A stretch of 64,000 bases of DNA from Planctomycetota bacterium (GCA_016178505.1 JACOTG010000307.1:48216-112215), one strand, 5' to 3'. Shown: positions 10,364 through 20,615, counted from the first letter of the stretch. The notes: a model not told the origin generated them from the letters alone. Made by a program: numbers and translations.

Positions 10364-10924
10364 ATGCGAAAAGTCCTGTACATCTTGAACGAGTTGGCCG
10401 ACGCCGACATCGACTGGTTGGTCCAGAATGGGGTCCGCAAGTCGTTCACGAAGGGAAGCGTTCTCATCGAAGAAGGCCGCCCAATTCCCGTTCTCTTCAT
10501 CCTTCTCGACGGGCAGCTTTCCGTGACATTGAAAGCGCTCGGAGGCAAGGAAATCGCTGCCCTGAAGTCGGGTGAGGTCCTGGGGGAGCTTTCGTTCCTC
10601 GACTCGCGTCCCCCTTCCGCGTCGGTCGTCGCGACGACCAGCGTCACGGTGCTCGCCGTTTCCCGGGCGATGCTGAGCTCGAAGCTCGATGCGGACCACC
10701 CGTTCGCGGCGCGCTTCTACCGCGCACTCGGCGTCTTCCTGGCGGCGCGCCTTCGCAAGACACAGCAGCGCCTCGGATACGACGGCAAGCTGAACCTGGA
10801 CGAGACCGTTCGGCACGAGGACGAAATGGATGCGGATCTGCTCGGCGGCGTCGCGCTGGCCGGCGCTCGGTTCGACTGGATGATGCGACAACTCCGTGCC
10901 GCGCCGAGGGTCGAGGCGTCTTGA
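10364..10924 (+). CDS. Cyclic nucleotide-binding domain protein associated with NHLM export locus
   Basis: cNMP fold: VRKSFTKGSVLIEEGRPIPVLFILLDGQLSVTL...GEVLGELSFLDSRPPSASVVA; no obvious HTH. Confidence 0.8.
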   Translation: MRKVLYILNELADADIDWLVQNGVRKSFTKGSVLIEEGRPIPVLFILLDGQLSVTLKALGGKEIAALKSGEVLGELSFLDSRPPSASVVATTSVTVLAVSRAMLSSKLDADHPFAARFYRALGVFLAARLRKTQQRLGYDGKLNLDETVRHEDEMDADLLGGVALAGARFDWMMRQLRAAPRVEAS

Positions 10925-10994
10925 CCCTCCCGATTTCGTCTTGGCCGGGGCCAACGCCGCTCGTTCGTCGACGCGCCGCTCGGAGTCAACTCTG

Positions 10995-12362
10995 ATGGCG
11001 GAGTCGAGTCCCGGCCTCTTTCGAGAAAAGTCGCTCGAGCGTCTCTCCTCTCCGGAGAGGCTCGATCAGCTTCTCCGCGTCGTCGACCGCCGCTCGTGGA
11101 TTCCCCTTCTCGCAACTTCGATCCTCGTCGCAGGCGTCGTCGTTTGGGCCGTCTTCGGCCGGATCCCGGTGAACGTGCAGGGACGCGGGATGCTCGGTCG
11201 GCCCCGCGACATCGTGCATGTCGAAACACCGAGCGCCGGCTACCTATCCGAGCTCGACGTCACGGTTGGCGAACGCGTCGCCGCGGGAGCCGTCGTCGGC
11301 AAGATTCGAAAGCCGGAGATCGAGAAACAACTCGCGCTCGAACGCGAGAAGGCAAAAGAGCTGGCCGCTCAGATTCGCGCCGTGAAAGTCATCTTGAATC
11401 AACCGCCTGGAGCCTCGACTGATTGCAGCCCCGACGTCCAAGGCACCAGCGTCGAGGCCTACATCTTGGGGTATCGCAAGCTGGCCGAAGCGCTGCGTCA
11501 GAAAGAACAACAGGCCATCGAGGAAGACCGCGCAAGGCTCCAGGAGCAGTGGAACTTGACCCACGAACTCGCCGAGTCCCGCCGCAAGCGATTGGAGGCG
11601 CAACGCAAGCTGCAGGAGTCCGGGATCGTTTCCGTCGAGGCGCTCGTGGAAGTCGAAGCGTCCATGGTCGACAGCCTCTCGAAGATGTCGGACGTGGAGG
11701 GGAAGCTTCGCGAGGTCCAGACCCGACAGTTGGAAGCCGAAGAGCGATATCTCGACCGGATCGAGCGGATCTCGGACCGCGAGCAGCAGTTCGCCGAGGT
11801 CAACCGAAAGGTCGCGATGCTCGAGGATCAGCTGCGCGAGGGGAGCCAGATCGTGGCCGCCCACGCAGCGCGAGTCATCGAGGTGAGCGCGGCGGTCGGC
11901 GACTTCCTCGAGGCGGGCGCGCGCATCGCGTCGATGGTGGTGAACGAATCGAGCAACCCGCTCGAGTGCGTGACCTACTTCACCGTCAAGGATGGAAAGC
12001 GAGTCGCCCTCGGGATGCCGGTCCTCGTCACTCCCGACACCGTGGAGCGCGAGCGCTACGGGAGCATCGTCGGCAAGGTCACTGCCGTTTCGCCCTTCCC
12101 CGTCTCGCTGTCGGAAGCGGAGGAAGTGGTGGGAAATCGCGAGCTGGCGGAGGCGTTGATCGCCGGCGGCTATCGGATCCAGGTCTTTTCCGAACTCGAG
12201 CCCGATCCGACGACGTCGAGCGCGGTCAAATGGTCAGCCTCCAAGGGACCCGGATTCCCGATCACCGCGGGCACGACGACCACGGCTCGCGTCGTCGTCG
12301 AGCGAAGGGCGCCGATCACGTTCGTGATCCCGATCCTGAAGTCAGCCGCGGGAATCGACTGA
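10995..12362 (+). CDS. NHLP-type secretion protein, HlyD family periplasmic adaptor
   Basis: N-terminal TM then biotinyl-lipoyl-like VETPSAGYLSELDVTVGERVAAGAVVGKI and long coiled coil. Confidence 0.85.
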   Translation: MAESSPGLFREKSLERLSSPERLDQLLRVVDRRSWIPLLATSILVAGVVVWAVFGRIPVNVQGRGMLGRPRDIVHVETPSAGYLSELDVTVGERVAAGAVVGKIRKPEIEKQLALEREKAKELAAQIRAVKVILNQPPGASTDCSPDVQGTSVEAYILGYRKLAEALRQKEQQAIEEDRARLQEQWNLTHELAESRRKRLEAQRKLQESGIVSVEALVEVEASMVDSLSKMSDVEGKLREVQTRQLEAEERYLDRIERISDREQQFAEVNRKVAMLEDQLREGSQIVAAHAARVIEVSAAVGDFLEAGARIASMVVNESSNPLECVTYFTVKDGKRVALGMPVLVTPDTVERERYGSIVGKVTAVSPFPVSLSEAEEVVGNRELAEALIAGGYRIQVFSELEPDPTTSSAVKWSASKGPGFPITAGTTTTARVVVERRAPITFVIPILKSAAGID

Positions 12363-12373
12363 GAGCACCGGCG

Positions 12374-14542
12374 ATGGGACCGCGCATTCCAACGACACCG
12401 ACGGTACTTCAGATGGAGGCGGTGGAGTGCGGCGCGGCATCGCTCGGAATCGTCCTCGCGCATTGGGGTCGCATCGTCCCCCTCTCGGAACTTCGAGAAG
12501 AGTGCGGGATCTCGCGTGACGGCAGCAATGCAGCCAACGTCGTCAAGGCCGCGAGACACTACGGGCTGAAGGCAAAGGGCCTCTCGACCGAGTTCGAAGA
12601 CGTCCAGAAGTTGCCGGGCCCTTTCATCGTCTTCTGGAACTTCAATCACTTCCTCGTCGTGGAGGGCTTTCGAAAAGGCCGCGCCTACCTCAACGACCCT
12701 GCAAGCGGACGACGAACCGTCTCGCTGGAAGAGTTCGATCAGGCGTTCACCGGCGTGGTCCTATGCATGGAGCCCGGTCCCGATTTCGAGAAGAAAGGGA
12801 GACCGCCGAGCACGATTCGTGCATTGTCTCGCCGCCTGCGCGGCTCGGAGAGAGATCTCGCATTCTGCATCGTAGCCGGCCTCCTCTTGGTCGCTCCGGG
12901 CCTCGCGGTTCCGATGATGACTCAGGTCTTCGTGGACGGTGTGTTGATCGCGGGACGGAGGGACTGGCTGCGCCCGTTGCTTCTCGGGCTCGCGTTGATG
13001 GCCGTCTTACAAATCGTCCTGCGGCTGCTCCAACTGCGGTACTTGCGCGAACTGCGGACCAAGCTCGCCGTGAAGCTCTCCGGCCTGTTCCTGTGGCACG
13101 TCCTGCGATTGCCGGTCGGTTTCTTCGCGCAACGATTCGCGGGCGAGATCAGCAGTCGATTGGCGCTCAACCACGGAATTGCCGAAAGCCTCTCCGGCCA
13201 ACTCGCAACCGTGGTCATCGACTGCACGATGCTGCTCTTCTACGCCGCGATCATGTTCAGCTACGATCCGATCCTCACATCCATCGGGATCGCGTTCGCG
13301 TTTGGAAACCTGTTCGCGCTGCGGTGGATCTCGCGCAGCCGCATCGACGCGAACATGCGGCTGCGGCAGGAGCTCGGCAAAGTCGCCAGCGTCTCGATTT
13401 CGGGATTGCAAAGCATCGAGACCTTGAAGGCGTCCGCGCTCGAGTCGCCATTCTTCGCGCGATGGGCCGGCTACTATGCGAAGGCGACCGAGGCACAGCA
13501 GGACCTCGATGTATCGAATCAGACGCTCGGAGTCCTGCCCGTTCTGCTCTCCGCGCTGACGGCGATGCTGATCCTCGTGGTCGGCGGCTGGCGAGTGCTC
13601 GACGGCAAATTGACCATCGGCATGCTGGTGGCGTTCCAAGGCTTGATGCTGAGCTTTCAGGGCCCCGTCGGCACGCTCGTGGATCTCGGCGGAGTTCTCC
13701 AAACGCTGCAGGGCGATCTGCAACGCGTCGACGACGTGCTCCTCCATCCGGTAGATCCTCAAACGGATGCGCGAGGAGGAGCCCGCGCTGCCACCGGCTC
13801 GAACGAGCGACTCGTCGGGCACGTGGAGCTTCGCAACGTGACGTTCGGCTACAGCCGCGTCGCGCCGCCGCTCGTCGAGGGACTGAACCTGGTCATTCGT
13901 CCGGGGCAGCGCGTCGCGCTCGTCGGGTCGAGCGGGTCCGGCAAGTCGACGGTGGCCAAGCTGGTGTGTGGTCTGTATCGACCCTGGGAGGGTCCGATCC
14001 TATTCGACGGAACGCCTCGCGACGAGTTGAGCCGTACCCTGCTCGCGAGCTCGCTCGCGATGGTGGACCAGGATCTCCTCTTTTTCGCGGGCACCGTCCG
14101 CGACAATCTCACGCTATGGGACGACACCGTGCCACAGGCTCACCTGGAAGCAGCGTGTCGTGACGCCGAGATACACGACGTCATCCTTTCGTTGCCGGGC
14201 GGCTACGACGCGGAGCTCCTGGAGGGCGCGGCGAACCTGAGCGGCGGCCAGAGACAGCGGCTCGAGATCGCCCGCGCGCTCATCAACAACCCGACCATCC
14301 TGGTCCTCGACGAGGCAACGAGTGCGCTGGACGCGGAAACGGAGTTCAAGATCGATCAAAACCTGAGGCTCCGGGGATGCTCGGTCCTGATCGTGGCACA
14401 CCGCCTCAGTACGATCCGGGACTCCGAAGAGATCATCGTGCTCAGTCGCGGCCGGGTTGCCGAGCGGGGCCGGCACGAGGAACTCTGGACCGCGGGCGGC
14501 GACTATCGGCGATTGATCCAAAGCGAAGGAGGCGCGCTCTAG
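12374..14542 (+). CDS. NHLM-type ABC transporter with N-terminal C39 peptidase domain
   Basis: C39 motif QMEAVECGAASLGIVLAHWG and NHFLVVEGF..AYLNDPASG; Walker A GSSGSGKST, LSGGQRQRLEIARAL, Walker B; start ATG 12374 within longer ORF. Confidence 0.9.
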   Translation: MGPRIPTTPTVLQMEAVECGAASLGIVLAHWGRIVPLSELREECGISRDGSNAANVVKAARHYGLKAKGLSTEFEDVQKLPGPFIVFWNFNHFLVVEGFRKGRAYLNDPASGRRTVSLEEFDQAFTGVVLCMEPGPDFEKKGRPPSTIRALSRRLRGSERDLAFCIVAGLLLVAPGLAVPMMTQVFVDGVLIAGRRDWLRPLLLGLALMAVLQIVLRLLQLRYLRELRTKLAVKLSGLFLWHVLRLPVGFFAQRFAGEISSRLALNHGIAESLSGQLATVVIDCTMLLFYAAIMFSYDPILTSIGIAFAFGNLFALRWISRSRIDANMRLRQELGKVASVSISGLQSIETLKASALESPFFARWAGYYAKATEAQQDLDVSNQTLGVLPVLLSALTAMLILVVGGWRVLDGKLTIGMLVAFQGLMLSFQGPVGTLVDLGGVLQTLQGDLQRVDDVLLHPVDPQTDARGGARAATGSNERLVGHVELRNVTFGYSRVAPPLVEGLNLVIRPGQRVALVGSSGSGKSTVAKLVCGLYRPWEGPILFDGTPRDELSRTLLASSLAMVDQDLLFFAGTVRDNLTLWDDTVPQAHLEAACRDAEIHDVILSLPGGYDAELLEGAANLSGGQRQRLEIARALINNPTILVLDEATSALDAETEFKIDQNLRLRGCSVLIVAHRLSTIRDSEEIIVLSRGRVAERGRHEELWTAGGDYRRLIQSEGGAL

Positions 14543-14564
14543 TGGGCGCTGCCGGGCAGACGAC

Positions 14565-17207
14565 GTGACTTCACATTCGCACGAGGCTCGGGTTCTGCGA
14601 GGGAACGAGGTTCTCTCTCTCGACGATCCCGACGGCGTCTGGGTCGTCGAGAGCGGGCGCGTCGCCCTCTTCGCCCTGTTTCGTCGCGAAGGCTCGGAGC
14701 ACGGACCCCGCCGATTCCTGTTCAGCAGCGGGCCCGGCGAGGCACTCCTCGGTTTCCCACGCGGAGGCGATCGAAAGCAGCCCGCCATCATCGCCGTTGC
14801 CCTGGAAGAGGCTCGGATTCGAAGGCTCCCGCGGAGTTCCTCCGAAGGTCCGGACGGAGCGGCGCGAACGCCGGCAGAGCTGACCGAGTGCTGGGTGGCG
14901 AAGTGGACGGCATGCGTCGCGATCATCGGTAACGTGCGTCCGCCACCGGGCGGCGCGCTCATCGAGTTCCACTCCGCGGTGTTGGATCGACTCAGGGAAT
15001 TCGACGCTCGAACCACCGACGAGGACGGAGCGCGCCTTCGAGAGCGCGAACGGAGGTTCGGCGAAGTCGTTCAGCAAGCGATCGATGGGCTCACCTCGGT
15101 TCTCGGCCCACGCGGGGACGTCACGCACCGAGGCTCGGATCTCTTCGTGGCGGCGTCCACCGTCGGGCATGCGCTCGGGATCACGATGCGACGCCCGGCG
15201 GCGTGGGAGGAGACGCGCGCTCTCTCGGATCCCGTCGAGACGATCGCCCGCGCGTCGCACGTCCGAACTCGAAAAGTGAACCTCGACGGGAAGTGGTGGA
15301 ATCAGGACTGCGGACCGCTCCTCGGGTTCGCCGGTGCAGAGCGCCGGCCGGTTGCCCTGCTTCCGAATCCCGCCGGCGGCTACGTCGTGTTCGATCCGTC
15401 GAATCGCAGTCGGGTCCGCGCGGACGCGATGGTCGCGTCTTCGATTCAATCTCAGGCGTATGCCTTCTATCGGCCATTGCCCGAAAACGCGACCCGCGCC
15501 CCCGATCTCATCCGCTTTGCCCTGCGCGGCCGCGGTAGAGATCTCCTTGTCGTTCTCGCCACGGCATGCGGAGCGACGCTGCTCGGGATGTTCACACCGC
15601 TGGCAACCGCGTTGCTCGTCGACCACGCGCTTCCCGACTCCGATCTCGGCCTCCTGACTCAGATAGGGCTCGGGTTGCTTGCTGCCGCGTTCGGAATCGC
15701 CGTCTTTCGTTGGTCGCAAGGAATCGCCATGCTGCGACTCGAAACCGGAGCCGATTCGGTCACGCAGTCGGCGGTGTGGGATCGCCTCCTGAACCTGCAG
15801 CTCTCGTTTTTCCGCCAGTTCTCGACCGGCGATCTCGAGTCGCGCGTGACCGCGGTGAGCCAGATGCGGAGCTACCTCGGAGGAACGACGCTCCGAACGC
15901 TCTTCAGCGGAGTCGTTCTCCTCTTGAACCTGGGGCTCCTTCTCTATTACAGCCCGACGATGACTCTGCTCGCCGTGGTGGTCGCCATTCTCTGCGCGGC
16001 GGCGACCGTCATCTCGGGCGTCGTCGTCCTTCGTTGTGCGCGATCGGTTCTCGATCTCAAGGGCCGGTTCTTCGGGCTCATGGTTCAGCTCGTCAACGGC
16101 ATCGCGAAGCTCCGTGTGGCGGCCGCGGAAGAGCGAGCGTTCAGCCGGTGGGCGCGGGACTACGCGCAACTCCTGCAGCTCGAGCTGCGTCAGACACGAG
16201 CCCAGGATGCGGTACAAGTGATCAATGTGGCGATTTCGACTCTCGGCACCGTCGTGTTGTTCATGATCGGCGCCTCACTGCTCGACCCTCAGCAAGGAAC
16301 TCGCGAACTGACGACCGGCGTCTTTCTCGGGTTCACGGTTGCGTACGGATCATTCATCGGCGCCGTCGTCGGCGTCAGCAACACGGTCACCGACGTCATG
16401 GCGATCGCGATTCTGAGCGAACGCGCGCGACCGATCCTCGAAGCCACGCCGGAGATCGATGACCGCAAGGCCGACCCGGGCGAACTCGAGGGGAAGATGC
16501 AACTCGACCGCGTCGTGTTCCAGTACACCAACGACGGTCCCGTGATCCTCAACGGACTGAGCCTGAGCGTCGATCAGCGCCAGTTCGCCGCGATCGTCGG
16601 CCCGTCGGGAAGCGGCAAGTCGACGCTGCTTCGTCTCCTCCTCGGCTTCGAGACACCGCAGTCGGGAACGATCTACTACGACGGACAGGACCTTGCGGGA
16701 CTCGACGTGCATGCCGTGAGACGCCAGCTCGGCGTCGTGCTCCAAGCCGGACGAATCAACTCGGGCTCGATCTTCGAGAATATCGTCACGGGAACTCAGG
16801 TGACGTTGAACGACGCGTGGGAGGCTGCACGGGCGGCCGGATTCGCCGACGACGTCTCCGAGATGCCGATGGGTATGCACACGATCGTGAGCGAAGGCGG
16901 CACCAACCTCTCCGGCGGCCAGCGGCAGCGCTTGCTCATCGCGCGCGCCCTCGTTCACAAGCCGAAGATCCTCTTCCTCGACGAGGCCACGAGCGCGCTC
17001 GACAATCGAACGCAGGCTGTCGTGAGCGAGAGCCTGGAGAAGCTCGACGTGACTCGCGTCGTGATCGCTCATCGACTCAGCACCGTGCGCAACGCAGATC
17101 GCATCTTCGTCGTCGAAGCCGGCCGCGTCGTCCAGTCCGGAACGTTCTCGGAGCTCGCGGAGCAGGAGGGTCTGTTCGCTCGCTTGATGGCGCGCCAGCT
17201 CACATAG
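14565..17207 (+). CDS. Second NHLM-type ABC transporter ATP-binding/permease (no peptidase)
   Basis: Long N-terminal extension, TMD, GPSGSGKST, NLSGGQRQRLLIARALVHKPKILFLDEATSALD. Confidence 0.9.
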   Translation: MTSHSHEARVLRGNEVLSLDDPDGVWVVESGRVALFALFRREGSEHGPRRFLFSSGPGEALLGFPRGGDRKQPAIIAVALEEARIRRLPRSSSEGPDGAARTPAELTECWVAKWTACVAIIGNVRPPPGGALIEFHSAVLDRLREFDARTTDEDGARLRERERRFGEVVQQAIDGLTSVLGPRGDVTHRGSDLFVAASTVGHALGITMRRPAAWEETRALSDPVETIARASHVRTRKVNLDGKWWNQDCGPLLGFAGAERRPVALLPNPAGGYVVFDPSNRSRVRADAMVASSIQSQAYAFYRPLPENATRAPDLIRFALRGRGRDLLVVLATACGATLLGMFTPLATALLVDHALPDSDLGLLTQIGLGLLAAAFGIAVFRWSQGIAMLRLETGADSVTQSAVWDRLLNLQLSFFRQFSTGDLESRVTAVSQMRSYLGGTTLRTLFSGVVLLLNLGLLLYYSPTMTLLAVVVAILCAAATVISGVVVLRCARSVLDLKGRFFGLMVQLVNGIAKLRVAAAEERAFSRWARDYAQLLQLELRQTRAQDAVQVINVAISTLGTVVLFMIGASLLDPQQGTRELTTGVFLGFTVAYGSFIGAVVGVSNTVTDVMAIAILSERARPILEATPEIDDRKADPGELEGKMQLDRVVFQYTNDGPVILNGLSLSVDQRQFAAIVGPSGSGKSTLLRLLLGFETPQSGTIYYDGQDLAGLDVHAVRRQLGVVLQAGRINSGSIFENIVTGTQVTLNDAWEAARAAGFADDVSEMPMGMHTIVSEGGTNLSGGQRQRLLIARALVHKPKILFLDEATSALDNRTQAVVSESLEKLDVTRVVIAHRLSTVRNADRIFVVEAGRVVQSGTFSELAEQEGLFARLMARQLT

Positions 17208-17302
17208 CATTTCGCCTCGAGGCGACCCGACGTCGTCGCGCTCACGATTGACGCGAATCCCGTCGTCCCGTGATCGGTGCGCCATGCGAGAATCGCCGGC
17301 AC

Positions 17303-18412
17303 ATGTTTCGAAACGTCATCTTGATGCAGGCGGTGACGCTGGCGCTCGGCTGGGTCTACACGCGGCTCCTTCTTCGGTCGTGTCGGCGATTTGGCGGCGG
17401 CGAAGCGACCCTTGCGTGGGCTCAGATTCCTGCCGGCCTCGCGGTGCTGGGCGTTGGGTTCGTGCTCGTTCGCATCTTGTTTCACGCGCTCCTGTTCTTC
17501 TTCCTTGCGGTCGGCGTCGTCTTCTGGAGCGCGACCGTTTGGGTTCCGGTGACGTCGCTCGGCGCTCTACGGCGCGCGTCGCAATGGAAGCAAGCATGGC
17601 TCGGCGTCGTGGCGCTCGTTGGGCTCGCGGTGGGAGTCGAAAGCGTGCTCGTCGAGCCATTCTCCGTCGACGTCGAGCGCGTAGCGATTCCAGCCACCCG
17701 CTTGTCCCGACCGCTGCGAGTGCTCCACCTCAGTGACCTTCAGACGGGTGCGTTCGGGCCGCGCGAGGAGCGGGTGATCTCCATCGTCTCGCAACTGGAG
17801 CCCGACGTGGTCGTCTTCACCGGCGACTTCGTCTCCGGCAGCTGGGACGCGGAAAGCTCCATCGATTCCGCGCGTCGGGTCGTGGGCGCTCTGCACGCGC
17901 CGCTCGGAATCTTCGCCGTGTCCGGCGATCACGACGGCGGCGGCGCCCTCGAGTGCGTCGTCGCGGGACTTCCGGTCACGTGGCTCCAGAACGAATGCCG
18001 CCGCCTCGACGTTGCGGGCGACGAGGTCTGGATGGTGGGGCTCGAGAACTCGACGCCAGCCGCTGCGCGCGCGTTCGAGGGCGTACCGGCGGGCGCGTTC
18101 ACGATCCTGCTCCACCACAGCCCCGACGTCGTCTTCCATCTCGAGGGGATGCAGCCGGACGTGATCCTCGCCGGGCACACGCACGGCGGGCAGGTCGTGT
18201 TGCCGCTCGTCGGCGCCCCGATGACGCTCGACCGGCTCGGATCCCGCTACGCGAGCGGGCTCTTCGACTGGAATGGCGTGCCTCTTTTCGTCAACCGCGG
18301 GATCGGCGTCGAAGGCAACTTCGCTCCGCCGATCCGATTCAACTGCCCGCCGATCGTTGCGCTCCTCGAACTTTGCCCGGGCGAGCCGCACGCGGCGGCG
18401 GCCACTCGCTGA
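17303..18412 (+). CDS. Membrane metallophosphoesterase (paralog 1)
   Basis: TM segments then LHLSDLQTGAFG, VVFTGDFV, SGDHD, GHTHGGQVVLP. Confidence 0.85.
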   Translation: MFRNVILMQAVTLALGWVYTRLLLRSCRRFGGGEATLAWAQIPAGLAVLGVGFVLVRILFHALLFFFLAVGVVFWSATVWVPVTSLGALRRASQWKQAWLGVVALVGLAVGVESVLVEPFSVDVERVAIPATRLSRPLRVLHLSDLQTGAFGPREERVISIVSQLEPDVVVFTGDFVSGSWDAESSIDSARRVVGALHAPLGIFAVSGDHDGGGALECVVAGLPVTWLQNECRRLDVAGDEVWMVGLENSTPAAARAFEGVPAGAFTILLHHSPDVVFHLEGMQPDVILAGHTHGGQVVLPLVGAPMTLDRLGSRYASGLFDWNGVPLFVNRGIGVEGNFAPPIRFNCPPIVALLELCPGEPHAAAATR

Positions 18413-18417
18413 CGCGC

Positions 18418-19524
18418 ATGTGGAACGCAACGTTTCCGTACCAGGGAGTCGAAATCGTCGCGGCGATCCTGGAAGTCGCGATCGCGTTTCGCCTGGCGCG
18501 GCGCTTCGCAAGCGGCGCCCGGCTCCTCTTGCACGCGGCATGGATCCTGGCTGCCATCGCCACCGCGCTCGCACCGCCCGCCTATGCGCTCTTTCTCGCG
18601 ACCGATCGATGGGTGTCGCCCGTCTACGCGCACATCGGAACGCAATTCTGGGCGTTCGGCGTCGTGTTTCCGATCGTCGCGATCGCGCGCCGCGCACGAA
18701 TGAAGATCACGCCGGGAGGGGCGGCTGGAATCGTCGCGTGGACGGGCTGCCTCGCGCTGGCGTTCATCATGCTCGTCGTCGAGCCGAACCGCATCGAGGT
18801 GAACGAGCTTCGCGTGCCGATGCCTCGACTTCGCGGAACGGAGATTCGCGTCGCCCACGTTTCGGACCTCCAGACGACCAGCTTCGGCGATCGCGAGGCG
18901 CGCGCGCTCGACGGCGTACGCGCCATGCACGCCGACCTCGTCGTCTTTACCGGCGACTACATCTCCAAGGGACTCGGCGACGACACGCAGATCGCCGCGG
19001 CGCGGCGGTTTCTCGCGGGCCTCGACGCGCCTCACGGCGTCTTTGCGGTGGCGGGAGATTCCGAGGAGGAGTGGGAGCGCGAGCTGATATTCGCCGGGCT
19101 CGGGAACGTCCACTATCTCCAAAACGCAAGCGAGACCATCGACGTGAACGGCGTCCGGCTCGCCATCGTCGGAATGCAACGGTTCAAGTTCGACGTCGAG
19201 GCGTCATTCCGTGACGTGCCCGCCGGCGTTCCCACCATCGTCGTTCATCACGATCCCGACATCGTCGAAGAGCTGTCCGGACGCCGCGTCGACCTCCTGG
19301 TCGCCGGCCACACCCACGGAGGCCAGATCTGCCTGCCTTGGATCGGACCACTCGTCCCGCGGACGCACCTGGGTCGGAGTCGCGCGTCCGGGTTGTTCGA
19401 AGTGAATGGCGTGCCGATCCACGTCAGTCGCGGCATCGGAACTTCCGGAAAATTCGCGCCGCGCGTGCGCTTCCTCTGTCCGCCTGAGGTCACTCTGCTG
19501 CATCTCGTGCCCGGCGCTCCCTGA
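18418..19524 (+). CDS. Membrane metallophosphoesterase (paralog 2)
   Basis: AHVSDLQTTSFG, VVFTGDYI, AGHTHGGQICLP; same architecture as the preceding gene. Confidence 0.85.
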   Translation: MWNATFPYQGVEIVAAILEVAIAFRLARRFASGARLLLHAAWILAAIATALAPPAYALFLATDRWVSPVYAHIGTQFWAFGVVFPIVAIARRARMKITPGGAAGIVAWTGCLALAFIMLVVEPNRIEVNELRVPMPRLRGTEIRVAHVSDLQTTSFGDREARALDGVRAMHADLVVFTGDYISKGLGDDTQIAAARRFLAGLDAPHGVFAVAGDSEEEWERELIFAGLGNVHYLQNASETIDVNGVRLAIVGMQRFKFDVEASFRDVPAGVPTIVVHHDPDIVEELSGRRVDLLVAGHTHGGQICLPWIGPLVPRTHLGRSRASGLFEVNGVPIHVSRGIGTSGKFAPRVRFLCPPEVTLLHLVPGAP

Positions 19525-19560
19525 TGCGACGTCTCCTCGTTGCGAATCGTCCTGATCTAG

Positions 19561-19600
19561 GTCGTTTCATCGACCTGTTGGGTCGCAGCGAAACGACTTT
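19561..19600 (+). terminator. Terminator hairpin after the metallophosphoesterase pair
   Basis: gtcgtttc at cgacc tgttg ggtcg cagc gaaacgac ttt. Confidence 0.5.
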
Positions 19601-19739
19601 CCGGCCTCGACTTCTATTCCTCAAGCGCGCTCCGATCCTCCGCCGATAAGCCGTCGGAATCGAACGAGGCGCTCGGGGGGAGATCGTCTCCGCCGTGCGG
19701 GGACTGCCCGAGCGTCCGACTGGCGACGAGGAGGCACTC

Positions 19740-20615
19740 ATGTTCCGGATGATCTCGATTGCGACGGTGATGGCGGGCACGCTCGCGGTTGTCGTCGGAA
19801 GCGCACACGCGCAGGATCCAGTGAAGATCAATTGCTGGGACAGCTTCCCCACGCAGGTCAACACCGTGAACGGTGGACCCTTCCACGATTCGCGGCAGGG
19901 TAGCTGTCCGCTCAACGAGAACTACGTTCGCGTCGTCGAAGGGCAGACCGAAGGCTACTGCGAAGTCACGTTTCGGAACCTTCCCCCGCTCACGTGCTTC
20001 GACGTCGACTTCGAGTACCTGAACGACGGAATGGACGGTGGGCGCATCGATCTCTCGGCGAATGGCCGTCCGATCGGCTCGATCCAAGGCACCGGCCCGC
20101 ACGATTTCGAGCGATGCGAGATCATCACGTTCCACAACATCGCGCTCTACACGAACCGGATGACCGTGCGGATCGACTTCCACGAGCTGTCGACGACGCA
20201 GTTCCGGCACAACGGTGCGGTGAGCCTCACGTTTCGCCCGTCCGAAAGGCAGCCGTTGCAGCTCGCCGTCACCGGGGACACCCGCCCGGGCGGGATCGTG
20301 AATTTCAGCGTCCAGGCCGATCCGAGTTGCGAGGCACTTCTCGGCTACTACCTCGCGGCATCGAAGACCGCAGTCGTGGGAACGACGTTGTCGGATGGAC
20401 GCATCTTCCCGCTCGACAGCCCGATGGCGCTCGTCACTCGAGGAACTCTCGATTACACGGCTCACGGCACGGGCTCGTTCGAGCTTCCACACAGCCACAG
20501 CATCATCGGCCGCACCTACTACTTCTCGTTCGTGACTTTCTTGCCGCCGGGAACCGAGGCGGGGACGGTGGGTCGGTTCTGCGCGGCCGTCGGCGTCACC
20601 GTGACGGCGCCGTGA
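19740..20615 (+). CDS. Secreted hypothetical protein
   Basis: Signal peptide MFRMISIATVMAGTLAVVVGSAHAQD. Confidence 0.7.
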   Translation: MFRMISIATVMAGTLAVVVGSAHAQDPVKINCWDSFPTQVNTVNGGPFHDSRQGSCPLNENYVRVVEGQTEGYCEVTFRNLPPLTCFDVDFEYLNDGMDGGRIDLSANGRPIGSIQGTGPHDFERCEIITFHNIALYTNRMTVRIDFHELSTTQFRHNGAVSLTFRPSERQPLQLAVTGDTRPGGIVNFSVQADPSCEALLGYYLAASKTAVVGTTLSDGRIFPLDSPMALVTRGTLDYTAHGTGSFELPHSHSIIGRTYYFSFVTFLPPGTEAGTVGRFCAAVGVTVTAP

